In this document: positions 11,794-23,639 of the stretch, in pieces | How positions within the stretch are numbered: the stretch's first letter is position 1 | Layout: the number at the start of each line of letters is the position of its first letter | Origin: Trichoplax sp. H2 | Taxonomy: Eukaryota; Placozoa; Uniplacotomia; Trichoplacea | NCBI GenBank assembly: GCA_003344405.1 | Contig: NOWV01000009.1 | Span: forward strand, 186,001-250,000 | Direction: 5' to 3' | Length of the DNA stretch: 64,000 nucleotides | Notes under the pieces: model-generated | The model's database searches: none | What the model was told of the DNA's origin: nothing | What the model saw: the letters and a program-made list of their open reading frames with translations, nothing else | Program-made: the position numbers and the translations under genes

Positions 11794-14700
11794 ATACATT
11801 GGTGGTTCATATGACTTAGATTTAACTTATATTACCGACAGAATTATTGGTAAGTGACGAGATAATCCAATGTCTAAATTTACTGTACATCTTACCTCCA
11901 ATAGTAACAACGAGTGTTTTTACGTGCTAGGCCTCTTATGAGTGCTTATTGATTTTAAATTTAAAATGATTAAAGCTATTATACAACCTAAATGCAGTTA
12001 GATGCCTAGTTATTAAAATTATATAACCTTGTACTTGTAAAACCAAAATAGTCATGTCAATACCTGGTGAAGGAATCCATGCCTTATATCGTAATAAAAT
12101 TGAAGATGTTGTCGGATTACTTAATCACAAACATGGGAAGAAGTATATCGTATTCAATCTATCCACTGAAACTTATGATTTTAATAAGTTTGACAACCAA
12201 GTCTTAGAATTTGGTTGGCCTGATCATACAGCTCCGCCTTTAGAGAGATTATGCAGGTCAGCTCTTTATTGTTACTCATTAAGAATTACATACTTTTGAC
12301 TCTTTACAGATCATAACAATAATGCTATTTATGTATAGCTTATTTTAGTACAATTAACGTAAGTTTGATGCTTTTTACAGCATTTGTAAATCCATGAAAT
12401 CGTGGCTAGAATCTGATGATGAGCACGTGGTTGTTGTACATTGCAAAGTAATCTATTGTACTCATTATCCCGTCTATGTCTTGTACATATTTTGTAGCAC
12501 AGCTATACATACATTTAGCATAAATCAAGCCATTTATGTTAAGTTAATGGATAAACATTTCATAGAATTTGGCATCGTTTGGCTTCGTAAAATACTGATG
12601 CTATACAATGTTAATATAAGTCGTTATTATATAACTATATTGAACAGGGTGGTAAAGGAAGAACTGGTGTCGTTATAGCTGCTTACTTGCAGTATTCCAA
12701 AGTTTGCTCAACGTAAGGATCAATTACGGCCTAGTAGTTAACATATTGTACTCAATAAATATAGCAAAATAATCACCTTAGATACAATCACTCTTTCTTT
12801 TATCGAATATGTCTACATTCCAACGATATCCATCTTTATTAATACAGGCCTGAAGCTGCTTTGGAAGTTTTCAAGATGAAACGATTCCATAATAAAAATG
12901 GTGGTGTAACTCAGCCATCCCAAATTAGGTAAAATTTTTTCTATCTTTGGCGGTAAAGCAACTTTCAATAATGCATCCGGATTTATTGCCAAATATTTCT
13001 TTACATTAACTGTTAATTGTAGTCTTTTCTCTTGCTTTATTCAAGATATGTTGGCTACTTTCATGATTTTATTTCTGGAAAAATGAACCTGAATAAAAGG
13101 TAAGTAAAAGCAAATTAAATCAAATGATACCATGGCTAACTAGCCTTGCTTAAAGAGAAACATTTTTGATTAGCTTTGAAAGTTTTTGTATAGCTTTTAG
13201 TATTGCGATGTTTTGTAAATTACAATTATCTCGCAGTATTAGGGTATCTTGCTGACTACTGTTGATGAAATACTATATAATCATACATTTTTATTGTTAT
13301 GGCAGCCCTGTCTATTTGCGACAAGTAGTTATCCATGGTGTGCCAAATTACGAACATAAAGGTAGTAAACTTAATCAATAATTCATAAACTTACAGCTGG
13401 CAATTTTAATTCTTAACAATACTTACTCTAATATAGGCTGTCGCCCTTATGTTACTATCATGGACAACCATTCCGAACACCCGTACGAGACTGAAACTCA
13501 GTAAGGAAGATAATATTCTATATTCATAATTGCCACTGGTTTACTAACGACAATTTGGAATAAGTGACTTAGAACTTTAAGGCTGTGAATACTGCATTTC
13601 TTTAATAGGATTATTACAGAAAGGGATAGGACAATTCGTTTTAACTTTCCTCATAATTTTAAACTGTTCGGTGATGTTATTGTAAGTGCTAGCATTGATT
13701 TAGTTCGCGCTACTGAGTACCGTATTAGTGGCCAGTTTAGACATAAGTACAAAGTATATAAAGTGGTTGTATTCTAATTTCTCGTTAATATGATTTCTTG
13801 GAATAACAGGTCCGCTGTTATCATCGAAAATCACGTGCAAGTCCAGAAATAATTTTTAGATGTCAATTCCACACTGCAATGCTTTCAAAATTTCCATTGG
13901 TGTTAGGAAAGCATGAATTAGACGATGCGCGCAAAGACAAAAGATTTGCCAGTAACATAAAAGTTGAATTTAATCTAGTCCCGTCAGATATCTCTGAAAC
14001 TGGTGCTGAAATTTTTTACTTTTGGGAACGCCATTGCGTACCTAATCATGATCTATAACTTTTCTGCTTGCAAAATTCTTTACTATTTACGTATGGCTAT
14101 TTTATAATAATTAACAATAGATGCACCCAATGATGACAGCAATAAAAGAAATTCGTTATTATATTCTCTCGGAATCTCTCACGAAGAAGGTACAGGTAAG
14201 CATAATAAAAATACAGTATATTTAAATATTAGAATATATTACACCTATGAAATGTGTTACTGAATTACACGTACGTTTGTTATTTCTGCTACGGTTTTTT
14301 TACTATAATATAAGATATCGACCAAAATTCGAAATCAGCTAATAGTGAAGGTAAGTTATTGCCATATTAGTTTTTACAATATAGGTACGGATTTATTATT
14401 ATTTAAGGTTCTGCTTAAATTTTCAGAAAATACCAACAGAGAAATTGCATTAAAGAATGAAATTGAGCGCTTAATCTCGTTCGAAGAGCCAAATATCGAT
14501 TCGTTTTCAGAAACTGTTAGTCTTCAGAATAAAATCCAGAATAGTGAATCGTTACAATACTAACTAGATATACGAAGGATCTCACTACGGCTTATATAAC
14601 CCTTAATAGCAGTGCAATATTTATAACCAGTTCCATAGCTTAAGTATTGAAAATGACCACGCAATCATGTTAAACTTGTCAATTATGCATGCAGGTTTAA

Positions 14701-17700
14701 CAACTTAAATAAGATGATACTTTTGTCATGAAGAAAAAGGGATTTATTGTATAGACTTTACCCTAAATTTATCAAAAATATCAGCTGCCTTATATTCGTT
14801 ACAATTTTCTGCAATAGTTGATATTCTTTATAGACAACTATTGATTTTAATTCGTATGGTAATCAAGTTCATATTAGACTAGTAATACGCATTATGTAAC
14901 CTCTAAAATGTTGTTTTAAATGTTTGCAATTCTAGAGCGATGCTCACTTAGCTGCTGTTTTGCAATCGTGTTCAAGCGAGCCTTTGAAACCATCTCGGAC
15001 TTCGATTAGCAATGACAATAATAACACTATTTCTGCATCTACACATGTAAAAGATGTGAATCCAGATAATAAGTTATTTAATCATCGCCAATTCCAGTCC
15101 AATCTTTTGAACGAAACTGGATTGTCCATGATATCTGGATCGGTTACCAAACGAAATATTAACCCATTTCGCCGCAATTATGATAAAATAGAAGACACAG
15201 GCACACTCGATAGCACTAAGCCATTTTATTTTCCAGATGGCTTTTCCGCAGCCACGACGACGTACAACCCAAATAATCCTTTTCTGGTTGATGAAAGTGC
15301 TGACCAAAGTACTAGAAGTTCATCAAGTAGTTTTTCACACGGACAACATTCACAATCAGATGCGATTTCAAGCGATGGCTACGATCACTTATACTCACTG
15401 CCAATTTGGAACTCTCCATATAGCCCGATAGCTCAAATAAATAGCAGCGATTCGAAAAGGTTAGTTAGAAAAGTTTTAATTTTAGTTCTTAATAATCTGG
15501 CCATCCTTTACGTCCAATTTTATCTTTGTATCAAATAGACGCAGTGGTAGCTTTGTTTGTGGAGAGAACAGTTCAAATTGGAGCAATTCGCTATCAGAAC
15601 CTGTTACTGAACTAGATAGATCTCTTTCCAATAATGATTTGGTGCGTTCTAAATCGGGTGATATAAATTATAACATCAGTGATGGAGTTGATAACTCCTA
15701 TGGTAGTGAGCGTTACAAGTTGGAGAAAATGATGACAGACGATAATAATAATAAAAAGGCATCAACAAAGAATGACAACCAACTAACCGAAGATCGGTCA
15801 ATAAGATCGTCCGATAGATTTGATTATGAAATGAAAAATGATGTGCACAATAATAAGAATCAACTGAATACTTCGCAATTAAATGAACGAGATCATCGTG
15901 AAAATTCTTCACATAGTATGAATAATTTGCGAAGAGAACTCAATGTAGAATTTGTAGATCTTCCTAGGATAGAACAAGAAAATAATCGATCCAGATCTAG
16001 AGGTAAATTTTCTAGCAGATTTCATTTGTTCTTAATCATTTCCTGAAACCACTATGCCAGGAATATTTTAAATGTTATTTCTGCTATTGCAGCAATTTCG
16101 TTACCAATTGTTTGGAGTCAGAAATCTAAAACTGATAATATACTGGATACACAAGATATGTCGATGCTCGTGAAAAATGCGTTGAACTGGTACAAACCAA
16201 CGTTGAGCCAAAAAGAGGGTAGGAATGTTAATGAGCTCTTTTCCAGTTCACTTATGCAATTTAGTACTTATATGGATCGCTTAGCAATTAACCTTTAAAA
16301 ACTTGTTTCATGATCAATTACTAACACCGGAAAAGTTGTTGTTTTCATATTTCATTTACATTCTGTATGTCTTGCCATTTTAGTCACGGATATCCTAGGT
16401 TCATCTTCGATAGGTTCGTTTGTTGTCCGTGATAGCACGAGTTTTAAGGATGCCTTTGACTTAGCGATAAAATCAGGTAATGATAAGATATGTACTGTCT
16501 TTAAAGTAATTAAATCCCAACAACTAGTAACTAAGTAATACACTTGTAAGGACTCACATAAATGCACAAGTATATAATGTTTCATTTTATATGTTTCCAA
16601 ATATATTACAACAGTTTTTGTATTATCTTGTTAGGTTTCAACAAAACAGAGCATTTCTTAATTGAGCCTGTGGAACTTGGTGTACAAATAAAAGGATACG
16701 ACAACGAGCCTGCCTTCTGTTAGTAGTAGATAATGTCATTGAATTTCATTGTTTAATTTGAAAAGTAATAAAGAATTCATTAAATATTTATACATGAGAT
16801 ATATTTTGGATTTACCGTATAACTATAGGCAGCTTATCGGCTCTCATACAGCAGCATACACTGACCAGTTTAGCTCTTCCATGCAAATTATCAAGACCTG
16901 AATCAGGTACGGAATTTAGATTAGTAATATTCGATGACTGTAATTTGGAAACATATCATCATCTCTACGATTTAAGTTTTATTTTTAACTGTTCTACTTT
17001 GTAGCTAATAATGTGATAGAGTCGAAGTTCAAACATTATGGAAGTCCAAGTCACATAGAGCGGACGCCTGAAAGGCTCCATCAAGGAATCGGCACGTTTA
17101 CTATTTATAAATACATTAAGAATAAATCGCATAAAATATATATTTGTGTTTCTAGTCATTTTTATTTTCTTAACTGTGCTATGTTTTTTTTATACAGCAT
17201 TTAATGTTATGTATCTGGGGTCAATAAATGTCGAACGTGTAAACGATTCAGAGACTTTAGACTTGTGTATAAGCAAATTTATGTCTTATTCGTCACGTGA
17301 TGAACCGATTCCTGTTAGTTTTAAAGCATCACTGGAGGGCGTAACTCTGACAGACGTCAATAAAATGTAAGTAGCATAAAGTAAAACATGGCAACGATGA
17401 CAGATTTCTCATTTTACAATTGCAACCGTTATGAAATTTAGACAATTCCTTCGGTTATTCTTCCCGATACACTCAATAAGTTATTGTGCAGTTGATCCTA
17501 ACGAGAAAAGGTATGAAGTAATATCGACACGAAGATAAAATTTTGTAATTTTTTGCAACACTTATATCTTTATACATACTTGATAATTTATCATTCCTTT
17601 GAATCATGCTGTAGGCAATCTGATGTCTTAAATCAAGCGACAAATAATATAAATCCAAAAAAATTACAAGCTTCGCAGCATTTTGGATTTGTTACAAAGG

Positions 17701-17813
17701 ATGTATCACAACTTTTTGATACTTGTTGGTTATTTACGGATATAGATCCATCAGAATCCTCATCGACTATAGCTGAGCTTGTTAATTTCCTATTGCCTTT
17801 TCATACAAGTTGA
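11794..17813 (+). CDS. TNS: Tensin with intact phosphatase loop, C2, SH2 and PTB domains (first exon not found)
   Basis: Focal-adhesion adaptor linking integrin tails and phosphotyrosine proteins to actin. Exons: 11794-11849, 12052-12256, 12381-12447, 12648-12712, 12848-12928, 13046-13099, 13306-13361, 13437-13500, 13609-13681, 13810-14002, 14121-14195, 14315-14350, 14427-14515, 14936-15459, 15539-16002, 16093-16218, 16384-16476, 16635-16718, 16829-16906, 17005-17091, 17198-17366, 17442-17510, 17615-17813; about 1001 residues. The PTEN-like domain has YDLDLTYITDRII, WPDH and the P-loop HCKGGKGRTG, a full Cys-X5-Arg signature. The C2 domain includes RCYHRKSRASPEIIFRCQFH. A Ser/Asn-rich linker follows, then SH2 (WYKP.LS, GSFVVRDS with its phosphate-binding Arg, ALPCKLSRPES) and PTB (AFNVMYLGSINVE). 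Donors at 14002 and 14515 and the GC donor at 17092 are less certain. Confidence 0.93.
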
Positions 17814-19577
17814 AAAATAGCGTGTATAAAATGCTTGATTACTTTGCACTTTAGTAGCAAGCCTCCCGAGAATCCTTTATCACTGTTTTGCAAATTACTA
17901 GTTTCTGTTAGCTTAGATGAGATTTTGAAATAAGTTTAGATTGATAAGAAGGGCTTGTATTTACTCGTTATATGGCCAAAAATATTGAAAAGTATATACA
18001 TCCACATTGTATCAGTTATAGGATTCATTGTACAGAAATTCTCTAAGCATCGGAATCACTGGTTCACTTCATTGTTATTTCAAAAGTAATGAATGAACTT
18101 TATTAACAGTAAAAATATTCGACACAAGATCTAAGTATTTAGGTTTACAGCTCGTCTTTTTCAATTAGACCAAAAAGTTGATTATCTGCAATGCAATTAT
18201 CACGTAGTACTGTATTAGTATATGTGGTTGAAAATGCAAGTTGCGATGATGTATTTACCATATATTCTTAAAAATATTAATTGTTATCGTCTTTATCTGT
18301 ATGATATGCAATAGATATTATCAGTTGTCAAGACGATAAAAGACAACATATATAGCCACATAAACTGTATATGGTATAAACAAAAATGTATGTTTATAAA
18401 TATAGCCTATATATATATACAATGCACAGCAATTTATTTAGTGTCTAGAACACAAGACAGTATATCGTATACGCCGTATTTTGTCTATAATGAACATTTC
18501 TACTTTGAAGTACAGTAAGTATCACCATGTCATTATATCTTAACTTTCGTTAAAGTTCAATTTATATAGAATTTATATTTATTATTCCGACTACTGTTCA
18601 CATCACGTGCTGTCTTACCTGGTAGAATTATGAACAATAATGCGGAAATAAAATCGTTTTTAAAGCTGCAAAATGGTTTATCTTGTTTGCTTACGGATAG
18701 TTTTAAAATATAACCGATTGTTTAGCTAATCTAAGTCAATGCTAAATATATAATGGATGGCAAATTTCATTTACTCATCCGGATAATTATTTACTATTTA
18801 AAAATGCTGCTACGTTATAAGTTGAGCTTTTATTGAGTTTCAGTTAATTTGTACAACTTATTCATGGCTACGCTGTATAATCTTTAATCTTTATTATAAT
18901 TAGTTCACATCGAGAACAATTTAAGCCAACTTTTGTACTTAGAAGCAGGTAGTAGAGCATTTTAAGGCTAATAGTAGCGTCACAGAATGATACCGCTCCA
19001 AGTGATTTAAATATGTAACTTAAAAGTTTCATAAAAGTCGAATTTAGAGTTGTCTTAACCAAATGCACATACTTAGTAAAAATTTCCTAAAATCAATAAA
19101 GCTTCACGTTATTTATACGGTACATACAACATAATTAGAATATAATAAGTAATGGTAACGAGTCTTGCGTAGCAGGAAAGGATTTTAAAGATGTAACTAC
19201 TATTTTAAAACCGTTACAGATAGCTAGATCGCAGAACTGATCCGATACAAAAATTCCAGTGATCCACTTTTGGCCATTTTTGCGTCGTCCTTATGATTAT
19301 AATTACTTTAGCGCTATTATAGTGTAAGAATTTTATATTATAAAACAAAGTTACCTTCATCTCAAGTAATATACAAAATACTAGATTTTATGCGAACTTG
19401 ATAGGCACTGCACTTTATAGCATTATATTAACAACGGTTGAAAAATCAAGTTTACTCCTGTACAATTGAATGCAGCATAATGTATATACTTTGTTGTAAA
19501 TAAGTGTAAATAGTTGATAAAGAAAATAACGAATCAGAGATTTGACGTTGTAATAATTTGCTATGATCATACAGCGT
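17814..19577. other. Intergenic, no gene seen
   Basis: AT-rich sequence between the convergent tensin and membrane-protein genes. No exon-like segment was found; it presumably holds both 3' UTRs. Confidence 0.5.
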
Positions 19578-19929
19578 TTAGTCCAACTGAGAGTCAACAA
19601 TTATATCATATTTAAGTGTTGGAGATGGCCCTAAGAAGTCATAGTCAGTTACCAAAAGAAATGATAAAAGAAAGAGCGTTAATATTGCTATTAATATTTT
19701 TGAATATTGGTATTGCATGCATAACACCGGTAAATCGATCGTTACATCTTTGTTCCAACTAAAAACTATACTATCACTATGGCAAATAATTCTATATGGA
19801 TGTAACATCAATCTTTACTTACCCCAGTGCCACACAAACAAAGAAAGCAATAAGAGCCGCGCCGAGATCCAGTCCAATCAGGTGTAGGATTTGTCGGATT
19901 GGCCAGATGGTAATTACTTCTAGTAGTAG
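19578..19929 (-). CDS. Membrane protein of unknown family, last two exons
   Basis: Not recognised. Minus-strand exon 19929-19823 (35 codons plus GG, donor GTAAGT) joins in phase to the last exon 19758-19578 (TAA at 19578-19580). The first holds a hydrophobic helix (HLIGLDLGAALIAFFVCVAL), the second a loop WNKDVTIDLPVLC, a second helix (ILIAILTLFLLSFLLV) and a polar tail ending DIIVDSQLD. Two predicted transmembrane helices with a short loop would suit a tetraspan or MARVEL-type protein whose N-terminal half is encoded upstream. The acceptor at 19930 is entered in phase 0; upstream exons were not found. Clean junctions and typical membrane composition support a real gene. Confidence 0.55.
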
Positions 19930-22900
19930 CTATATGTTGCACATGATTTTCATCGCTTTGACGCTGGCACAGTCGCTTCTAAAAGCATAATAATCCAGTA
20001 AAATAATATATTGGTATTACTTTAATTCAAATACTGTACGTAGTCATTCAACATAGGATAAAATATCGTCAAGTAGCAATATGAAAACGTAGTTTATCGA
20101 GATACGCGTAAATACAATTGGATTATGATTTTTAAATCAAATAATAACCAGCCCTAGTCTTGGTGCTTAATAGTTATAGCTATATAACGTGATGTACAGC
20201 ACATCTTATGAATATCAAACTGTCGAATCCAATTATTCTATACTGATTTATAACTGGTATTGATTCAACTATCAGTAGATACTATTGTGTCTTTCTATAT
20301 CTGCGTAGCTGGACTCCAAAAGCTGTTTTGACTTTCAGCAACAACAGCGCATTTGTACTTAATAATCTCAATATACTATAGTATTCTTTTAGAACAATGA
20401 TACAGAAAATCTATATGATATGGCGTCATTTTGATTCTTATAATTTTTATGTGCTAATAACTTTTAATGTACGGATATTACAGTATCGTGATAGTAGATA
20501 TATTATATATAGATATATGGTTTGATTCAAAAACATCAAGCGCGCTTTTCGTTGAATTTACATAAATATGACGCCACTAAAATATTAATGAAAAATCATG
20601 TTAAAATGGCGTATGAGGTAAAAATAGGTAGAAACATAATGAACCCTTACAGTTATAGCCAGTAGGTGTAAGAATTCTATTAGGATGACATCGACACTGT
20701 TTAAAAATTCTAAAATCGAATAATTTCTGGATTGCATAATGACTCATGAGCTACCAATATCCTAGTATACAGTGACTGTGTAGTAGTAGCGTCAGTAACG
20801 ACTGTGTAAACAAAATGACAGAAGTAAAGGAACTATCAATATTAGATAGTCTTAAGGGATAAAGTGCATAGAGTACTATCGTTCTAAATAGTTAATTATT
20901 GAATAAGTCTAATAGGACTAGTTTTGCTGCTATTGTGAGTGATACCCTTTAGTAAAATAGTCTTATTTCTTGATCTTGATATCAACATAGCCAATAACTA
21001 CAGTACACTTGTCTATTTGCTGTACAGCCATGCCAACGGTACAATGGCGCGTTGTATACAGTACAGTAATTATGCATTTATCATTGATTCATCAAGTTCA
21101 AGCTATTCAATCACCTTTGGCAATCTCATTTTATAATGGTCAATAAAATACTGACTATCAAGTATAGTTAATGGGCTAAGTAAATAGGATTCTACCTCAT
21201 GGTGTTATTAATGCTACTGATGTGCGTAATTAGTGAATTAATCGGATGTCAGTAAAGTGGGAGATTAACTCGTCCATGGCTGTTTCATCGGTCAATACTA
21301 ATGTGTTAAATAATGCTTTAATCGTCTATCAACAATTCCTACACATCCAGTTAGCCACTAATATCAAAAGATAAGTAGTAAAATGGATTGGATCGAGAAA
21401 AAAAAAGCTAGGATGCGCCTGCATCTCAAGTTTGAGTGCTGCAGCTGTTTACCATGAATTCAATATTCACATGTGTAGACAATCATTTCCCATCATAGAA
21501 AAGTAGCGTATCATTATCATTTGGTGATGGTAAATACCATATCTATCAATCTATCTATCTTTACATAGTACATACGCTATTTTGCAGAGGAATGTGTTCA
21601 TTTATTTCAAATGATCTCTTATGTCTGCGAAGATTTTCGACCATCTTTTCCCAGGAAATGCTACTTGGCGCTCAAAGGCAGCAACGCTTTGTTTTGGAGC
21701 TTATCACTTACACTGCAGTCGGCAGGTCTCACGCCGCGTCGCATCAATCAATGGATTGTGCCCCCTGTGGACACGCGGACATACAGACAGAAGACTACAG
21801 TCCATGCCGTACAGTGTACAGTCTACAGTACAGTCTATTCGTACTGTACAGTACTATACACTGTACTGTACACCCTAATACAGTAATGGTGCGGAGGTCC
21901 GAGAATCAGGAACTTGAGGCTTCACAGTCCTTTTTTCAATGTAATTAGTAGTACAGTACTGGACATGGGTAATTCTAAATTTTATTTTATTTGAACTACT
22001 TCTTTTTTTTAAGTTGGGTAACAAGTTACTCAAAGCTACTGCCACCCGGTGAATGGAAGCCGCTGTTAACTAGTCCTACAGCATACTCGTAAACTATGAC
22101 ATGGACTACTGTACTTCGCTGTACTACAGTACGACCATGACTATGACTAGAGTACTTGCAAAATTAATACTGTACTGGATCTCACGACATGGAGCCGTGA
22201 CAGACATTTTTGGTTGAGTACAGTAGTCGGCTGACCTGACAGGGTGCGTCTCAGCCCGACGTATTGATTGACGTCCAAGGTCATGAGATGATATCGATAA
22301 TGATGGTTGCCAGTCAAGAGACTTGACGATGCGTAAACACGCTCTTTTCACACTGCAGCACTATACTGAATGTATAAGTATTGCAACTTTTACAAGACAC
22401 ACATGATGTATGTATGTGTCCCTTTCTTTTTAGTAGTCTCTGCTTAGTGTACACTGTGTACAGTGTACATTATTACAATGTCACTGACAGTCTGCCATTA
22501 TTACTGATGTACTTTTACCTTTCATCTTAACAACCGCTATGTACACACACTGGACAGACGGCCTATCCTATCCTGATGGCACATTTGCCAATGAATTACA
22601 GTACTGTACTGTACAGGAAAACTTTTCTCAAGACTTGATGTACGTACAGTACTGTACGTCACATTGCTGACGACTGACCAGTGACCACCAACCAAGACTC
22701 AGACGCCTCTACCGTGTACAGTACACAGTATAGCAGTGTACACTGTACACTGTAGACTAGGACCGCCTGCAGTTATCATAACTTGGTACTAAAATAGGGT
22801 AACGCACAATACGAGTTCTTTCAACGAGTCATTCCTTTATATCAAAATTGTATAAAACCTATCAAAAAGCATCTAATGTTCATTTTTACTTTACAGTACT

Positions 22901-23639
22901 AACAGACAGCCAAGGAGGTTATCAAATCAACCAAATCACGGTAATAATGTTATTGCAGCCTTGTTTCACTTTAATAACTTGCCATTTCAATGGATAAAAG
23001 TCTATTTAATGACACTGTGGTTGATTCGTCCTTATTTTTATCAACTTAGCTTACAGAAATGAACGCATAGAAAGCTTACCAGCCTGCTGTATTACTCCAA
23101 TGTCAACGGATTCAAAGGAAAACAACGCAATATTACTGCCATCTCAAGCAGCTTGTCCTATACTGTCGTACACCTACAATTTCATACTATTCAGCAAAAA
23201 AAGCCCTTTAGAAAGGAAAAAAGTTAATTAACTAACTGTTTTTCTAAAAAAAAAAGTTAATTAAAGTCCAATCGTTGGTGTATCTTCATTGACAATTTCA
23301 AGAAACGTCAATGCTTTCGATACAGTGAACATATGACTTGGGCGTGTTTATCGTATGCTTGGCACTCTCTTGCACTTCCCATACTAATACTGTAATAGTA
23401 TCACTAAACCGCGACGGTAGATTGCACCTCATAAACACACCCTGAAACGTATCGTACGTACAGCACAGTAGATGTCCCAAGTCGACGTACTACTGTACTA
23501 CGCGGAATTCAATATACCCCCACCCAGAAAAATTCAAGAATAAATAAATACAACCGCCGAATAATTATTAATTTAGTGCTATCAAAACAGCATTCAATCT
23601 TCTAGTCATCCATTTATCAACTTGCAGCTTAAAGACGTA
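19930..23639. other. Intergenic region between divergent genes; pentamer blocks
   Basis: Should hold the 5' exons of the membrane-protein gene and the promoter and 5' UTR exons of the neurabin-like gene. TACAG/TACTG blocks lie at about 21805-21870, 22440-22470, 22600-22660 and 22710-22755. A segment at 21590-21880 is open in all three plus-strand frames and less AT-rich than its surroundings. Exon-like pieces at about 22900-22942 and 23057-23170 could not be joined in frame. Confidence 0.4.
21805..22755. repeat. Cluster of TACAG/TACTG pentamer blocks
   Basis: Repeated short palindromic blocks such as TACAGTACTGTACTGTACAG and GTACACTGTACAC variants, interspersed with unique DNA. Confidence 0.75.

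Noticed and set aside
22900-23170. Two exon-like segments upstream of the neurabin-like gene
   Set aside because: Their open frames cannot be joined to each other in phase (stops appear in every combination); at best they are untranslated exons.
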